Source: CAZAZQ01 sp964489705 | GTDB taxonomy: Bacteria; Zixibacteria; MSB-5A5; GN15; FEB-12 | NCBI GenBank assembly: GCA_964489705.1 | Contig: CAZAZQ010000017.1 | Span: 1 to 54,853, forward strand | Length of the DNA: 54,853 bases | Reading direction: 5' to 3' | Position numbers and translations under genes: made by a program | The notes under the pieces: model-generated | Told to the model about the DNA's origin: nothing | Seen by the model: only the letters and a program-made list of their open reading frames with translations | The model's database searches: none | In this document: positions 51,424 through 54,853 of the stretch, one piece after another | Layout: each line of letters starts with the position of its first letter | Numbering within the stretch: the stretch's first letter is position 1

Positions 51424-51813
51424 ATGGATAAAAAGAACAAGGGAAACGCTTTTTTTGACTTTACCGACGCCCAGTTGAAATTTTTGGCGGTGTTGACCGG
51501 GGCGGCAATGCTCACCGGCGGTTATCTTTTAATCTCCTCACATGCCACTCCGACCACTCACTATCCCCCTTTCAAAGTGATTCTTGGTGATGACGAGCAG
51601 GTATACACCGGCATCTTTGTTCTTGATCCCAACACCGCCCCTGCCGATTCGCTGGAATTGCTGCCCGGCATCGGCAAGATCTTGGCAGACCGGATAGTCG
51701 CCTATCGAAAAGAGCACCGCTTCAACGAACCGGTTGACATTACGGAAGTTAAAGGAATCGGACCCAAGACGTACGAGCGAATACGTCCCTACTTGCGGAT
51801 TCAAAGGCAGTGA
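51424..51813 (+). CDS. ComEA-like helix-hairpin-helix protein
   Basis: Membrane-anchored protein of 129 residues with a single transmembrane segment (about 17-38) after a short charged N-terminus. The external C-terminal domain has two helix-hairpin-helix motifs, LLPGIGKILADRIVAYR and EVKGIGPKTYERIRPYL, as in the DNA receptor ComEA used for natural transformation. It lacks the extra SLBB domain of Gram-positive ComEA, like the short Gram-negative forms. It is followed after 7 bases by a PilM-like gene, suggesting a type IV pilus or competence link. No other com gene is present. Confidence 0.82.
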   Translation: MDKKNKGNAFFDFTDAQLKFLAVLTGAAMLTGGYLLISSHATPTTHYPPFKVILGDDEQVYTGIFVLDPNTAPADSLELLPGIGKILADRIVAYRKEHRFNEPVDITEVKGIGPKTYERIRPYLRIQRQ

Positions 51814-51820
51814 GAGAACC

Positions 51821-52681
51821 ATGACGACACACATCGGCATTGACCTACAACGAGAAAAGTACTACCTGGCACAGGCACGGCAAGATTCCGACTGCTTTCA
51901 TATTACTGCCTTGAAAAAAGGCAGAATAACGGAACTGAACGTCGAAGGAGAACAAGATTCGCATTTCACTCTTGCTCTTCCCGACAAGGAAGTCATGGTA
52001 AAAAGGCTGTTTCTGAACCGGCAAAAAGGGTGGGATACGGAACTTCAAGTCCAATTCGAACTGACCCAGTCTCTCTTGGAAAATGGAAAAGACAATTTTG
52101 CCTTTGACACGCTGGCAACCGGATTGAAAGAGCGATACCTGGGTTTGCTCACTCGGCAGAGAAACGTGGAAAAACCAATTCCCGCCGCTGCCGGACTTCC
52201 CTCTCCTGCCCTGACATACGAAATGCGAGCGGTGGCGTTGGGCAAAGGCTTCCTGCATTTTTGCCGACACAACCCGGAAGAACTGACAGCCATTGCCGAT
52301 TTCTATGACGAAGGAATTTCTCTCTGCTTTGTTTACAACTCCCACATTGTCGACGTCGCTTATTTATCCACTGCGTACCTTCCTGAGAAGAACGAAACCG
52401 ACCCCACCCAAATTACGGCTGAGCTGAAAACCGTCATCAGTTTCCGCACCGCTACCTTAGCCGAAGCGGGGACTCCCCCGCACTTATCGGCTCTTTTCAT
52501 TTCAGGTCTTTCAGTGGAAACTCCGCTGGAAGAAGCGTTGAAAAGACAATTCCAACCGTTACCGGTTACTTCTCCTGTGCTAAAAAGCGAAGTCCTCAGC
52601 GAAGAAATTCTCGAACGTTCCTCCGGCAACCTCGAAGAGTTTCTCGTCGCATTGGGTTTGGCGGTCGATTACCCTTGCTAA
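51821..52681 (+). CDS. PilM-like actin-fold protein (tentative)
   Basis: Protein of 286 residues without a signal peptide. It begins THIGIDLQREKYYLAQARQ, the phosphate-1-like start of an actin/hexokinase fold, as in PilM/EpsL-type pilus proteins. There is no clear second nucleotide-binding motif, so the assignment is weak. ATG 51821 has GAGA upstream, 7 bases after the ComEA-like stop, and a co-transcribed pair is likely. The usual PilN, PilO and PilQ partners are missing nearby. Alternatives are a diverged pseudopilus assembly protein or an unrelated actin-fold protein. Confidence 0.5.
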   Translation: MTTHIGIDLQREKYYLAQARQDSDCFHITALKKGRITELNVEGEQDSHFTLALPDKEVMVKRLFLNRQKGWDTELQVQFELTQSLLENGKDNFAFDTLATGLKERYLGLLTRQRNVEKPIPAAAGLPSPALTYEMRAVALGKGFLHFCRHNPEELTAIADFYDEGISLCFVYNSHIVDVAYLSTAYLPEKNETDPTQITAELKTVISFRTATLAEAGTPPHLSALFISGLSVETPLEEALKRQFQPLPVTSPVLKSEVLSEEILERSSGNLEEFLVALGLAVDYPC

Positions 52682-52753
52682 CTTCATTTCCCCCCTATAT
52701 CTTACCTCAAACGAACGAGCGCCGTCGGCGCCAACAGAGAGAAACGTAACAAA

Positions 52754-53260
52754 ATGAGTAATAAAGCCATATATCCGGGCACCTTCGACCCGATTACCAA
52801 CGGCCACCTCTCCCTTATCGAGAGAGCCTGCCACCTTTTCGATACCGTGGTGGTAGCGGTGGCAAAAAATATCGAGAAAAAACCGTTCTTCGACTTTGAC
52901 GAGCGTCTTCGTTTTATCAAGTCTGCCGTCAAGAATACGCCGTATGAAAACCAAGTAATGGTGGTGGGATTCGACGGATTGCTGGCAAAAGTCGCTCTTG
53001 AGATGAACGCCGTCGCCATTATCCGCGGTTTGCGAGCCGTTTCCGATTTCGAATATGAATTTCAAATGGCGTTGATGAACCGCAAACTGGCTCGACCCGT
53101 CGAGACGGTTTTTCTCATGCCGGCGCTGTCGTGGGTGTACCTTTCCTCCACTATTGTCAAAGATGTGGCATGGCACGGCGGTGACGTCTCCGATTTGGTT
53201 CCGGCTGCCGTCAAGGAAGCGTTTGATGCCAAGCTGGCGAAAAAGAGTTCTTCCCCATAA
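52754..53260 (+). CDS. coaD: Phosphopantetheine adenylyltransferase
   Basis: Adenylates 4'-phosphopantetheine to dephospho-CoA, the penultimate CoA step. It has 168 residues. The nucleotidyltransferase motif TFDPITNGH (T10, H18), substrate lysine K42, RGLRAVSDFEYE and SSTIVKD are all conserved. Length is standard (about 160). The upstream 72 bases include a short GCGCC/GGCGC hairpin. Followed by lysS after 49 bases. Confidence 0.97.
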   Translation: MSNKAIYPGTFDPITNGHLSLIERACHLFDTVVVAVAKNIEKKPFFDFDERLRFIKSAVKNTPYENQVMVVGFDGLLAKVALEMNAVAIIRGLRAVSDFEYEFQMALMNRKLARPVETVFLMPALSWVYLSSTIVKDVAWHGGDVSDLVPAAVKEAFDAKLAKKSSSP

Positions 53261-53309
53261 AACACAAGACGGAGCGAAGAATAAGAATCTCTATTGAGGA
53301 CGAAAGACC

Positions 53310-54853
53310 ATGACCGAAAAAAACAAGACCGCCAAAAAGCAGACGAAAAGTACGACCGATGAAATCCAGATACCGCTTGCGGAACTCATCAAAATCAGGT
53401 ACGAAAAAATCAAAGAGCTGACTGAGAAAGGCATTACTCCGTACCCGTACCGTTTTGAACTGACTTTTCATATTGAAGATGCCTTGGCTGATTTCGACAA
53501 ACTTGCCGAAGAGCAACAAGTGCTCCGTCTTGCCGGTCGGGTTATCCTTAAGCGGAAGATGGGGAAAGTTTTCTTTGCCGACATTCGCGACAGCTCCGGT
53601 CGCATTCAAATCTACGTTAAGCTCGACAATGTCGGAAAAGACCGGTTCGAGCTGTTCAACACCATCGACCTGGGCGATATTATCGGCTGCGAAGGGACGC
53701 TCTTTGTTACCAAGATGGGCGAGCGGACGCTCAACGTCAATTCGTTTGAATTGCTCAGCAAAGCGCTCCATCCTCTCCCCGATAAACATTCGGGGCTGAC
53801 CGATGTGGAAATGCGCTACCGCCGCCGCTATGTCGATTTAATCGTCAACCCGGAAGTGAAAGAGATATTCACCAAACGTTCAAAAATAATCCAGTCGGTG
53901 CGGGAATTTCTCAACAACCATGATTTTCTGGAAGTGGAAACGCCTATTCTCCAGCCGCTGTACGGCGGAGGGAACGCTCTTCCCTTCAAGACCCATCATG
54001 ACAAGCTCGACATGACGATGTATTTGCGCGTCGCCGACGAGCTGTATTTGAAACGCTTGATTGTCGGCGGATATGACAAGGTTTGGGAAATCGGCAAAGA
54101 CTTTCGCAACGAAGGCATGGATCGGCTTCACAATCCGGAATTTACGGTGGTGGAACTGTATTGGGCGTATGCGGATTATCGCGATATGGCGTCGTTTTTT
54201 GAAGAACTCCTGCGCTATGTGGTGGTACGGCTCCACGGAAGCTATAAAATCACGTACGGCGACCACGAGATTGATTTTGAGCCGCGTTTCAAATGGGTGA
54301 CAATGCTCGGCTCCATCCGCGACAAAACCGGCATCGACTTTTCCGAGATGTCTTTCGAAGAAGCCAAAGCGGCAGCGGGACAATTCGAGCTCGAAGAAGA
54401 AAAACTCATCAACTGGGGCAAAGTGGTGGAAGCGGTATGGGAAGCGACGGTCGAGCCGACCTTGATTCAGCCGACCTTTGTCGCCGACTTTCCGATGGAA
54501 ATTTCCCCCCTGGCAAAACGGCACCGCCAGAATCCCCGCCTGACCGAACGGTTCGAGCTTTTCGTCGCGGGACTTGAGATGGGCAATGCCTTCAGCGAAC
54601 TGAACGATCCCATCGACCAGTTGCAACGATTTCTCCAGCAAGGGAAAGCCCTCAAAGCCGGAGATGAAGAAGCTCAACCGCTGGATGACGACTTCATCAC
54701 CGCTCTTTCGTACGGGATGCCGCCGACGGCAGGCTTGGGATTCGGAATCGACAGGCTGGTCATGCTGTTGACGAATCAACATTCGATTAGGGATGTCATT
54801 TTCTTCCCCCAAATGAAAGAGATGAAAGAAGGCTCGGTACCTATCTCCAAGAT
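53310..54853 (+). CDS. lysS: Lysyl-tRNA synthetase, class II (3' end outside window)
   Basis: Charges tRNA-Lys with lysine. The frame is open from ATG 53310 (after GAGGA) to the window edge, giving 514 codons. The OB-fold anticodon-binding domain (LAGRVILKRKMGKVFFADIR) is followed by the class II core: motif 1 region LEVETPIL, motif 2 FRNEGMDRLHNPEFT near residue 265, and motif 3 GLGFGIDRLVML near 476. The sequence continues past FFPQMK with EMKEGSVPISK, which already exceeds the usual C-terminal end, so a short extension is likely. The N-terminus is Lys/Thr-rich (MTEKNKTAKKQTKSTT). Confidence 0.95.
   Translation, partial: MTEKNKTAKKQTKSTTDEIQIPLAELIKIRYEKIKELTEKGITPYPYRFELTFHIEDALADFDKLAEEQQVLRLAGRVILKRKMGKVFFADIRDSSGRIQIYVKLDNVGKDRFELFNTIDLGDIIGCEGTLFVTKMGERTLNVNSFELLSKALHPLPDKHSGLTDVEMRYRRRYVDLIVNPEVKEIFTKRSKIIQSVREFLNNHDFLEVETPILQPLYGGGNALPFKTHHDKLDMTMYLRVADELYLKRLIVGGYDKVWEIGKDFRNEGMDRLHNPEFTVVELYWAYADYRDMASFFEELLRYVVVRLHGSYKITYGDHEIDFEPRFKWVTMLGSIRDKTGIDFSEMSFEEAKAAAGQFELEEEKLINWGKVVEAVWEATVEPTLIQPTFVADFPMEISPLAKRHRQNPRLTERFELFVAGLEMGNAFSELNDPIDQLQRFLQQGKALKAGDEEAQPLDDDFITALSYGMPPTAGLGFGIDRLVMLLTNQHSIRDVIFFPQMKEMKEGSVPISK

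Overview
The window is a gene-dense bacterial chromosome segment with no tRNA, rRNA, IS element, prophage or CRISPR array that I can see. It looks like a Gram-negative, FCB-type lineage. The best lineage clue is the first gene, a secreted SBBP-repeat / thrombospondin type 3 / dockerin mosaic whose C-terminal repeats (INVADLTYLVNYLF) resemble those I know from candidate phylum Zixibacteria. DUF5686, DUF3078 and an 'asparagine synthetase B'-like secreted protein, MlaE/MlaF and 2-oxoglutarate:ferredoxin oxidoreductase fit the same group. The lineage is an inference, not a measurement. Several promoters have clean E. coli-like TTGACA/TATAAT-type boxes.

Layout. 0.3-8.8 kb: the secreted mosaic protein with its own promoter and terminator, then on the minus strand a phosphomannomutase/phosphoglucomutase with a double-receiver protein, a zinc alcohol dehydrogenase and a secreted TlpA-like thioredoxin. 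8.9-15.6 kb (plus): pth, rpsF, rpsR, a DUF2232 membrane protein, rplI, a DUF151 nuclease-like protein and a TPR plus periplasmic-binding-fold protein, followed by a three-gene uncharacterised operon behind its own strong promoter. 15.6-27.2 kb: an envelope region with two adjacent repeat-propeller lipoproteins (exactly 14 and 7 repeat units), a transglutaminase-domain lipoprotein, a secreted amidotransferase-like protein, a DUF5686 outer-membrane protein, a small LSm-like membrane protein, DUF3078 and MscS.

27.4-42.2 kb (minus) is a metabolic block. From upstream to downstream it reads aldehyde dehydrogenase, COG2403 GTPase-like protein, carbamate kinase, CCA-adding enzyme, sucC, sucD, korD, korA, korB, korC, ndk, a LarA-family racemase, mdh and icd. 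It covers isocitrate to succinate plus malate to oxaloacetate, with ferredoxin as the electron carrier at the 2-oxoglutarate step. 43.2-51.3 kb (minus) is a tight operon smg-coaBC-udg-dnaB-mlaE-mlaF-radA-tgt. The window ends on the plus strand with a ComEA-like protein, a PilM-like protein, coaD and an incomplete lysS.

The points most worth a second look are: a histone H1-like lysine/alanine/threonine tail of about 50 residues fused to SucD; an acidic tail of about 100 residues on ribosomal protein S6; the 7/14-unit propeller pair; a 91-nt potentially structured element between korC and ndk; a LarA homologue with all its nickel-pincer residues inside the TCA block; and CRP-like and TACCTT/AAGGTA palindromes upstream of the aldehyde dehydrogenase and mscS. 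I did not find a single self-contained novel system that I would claim outright.
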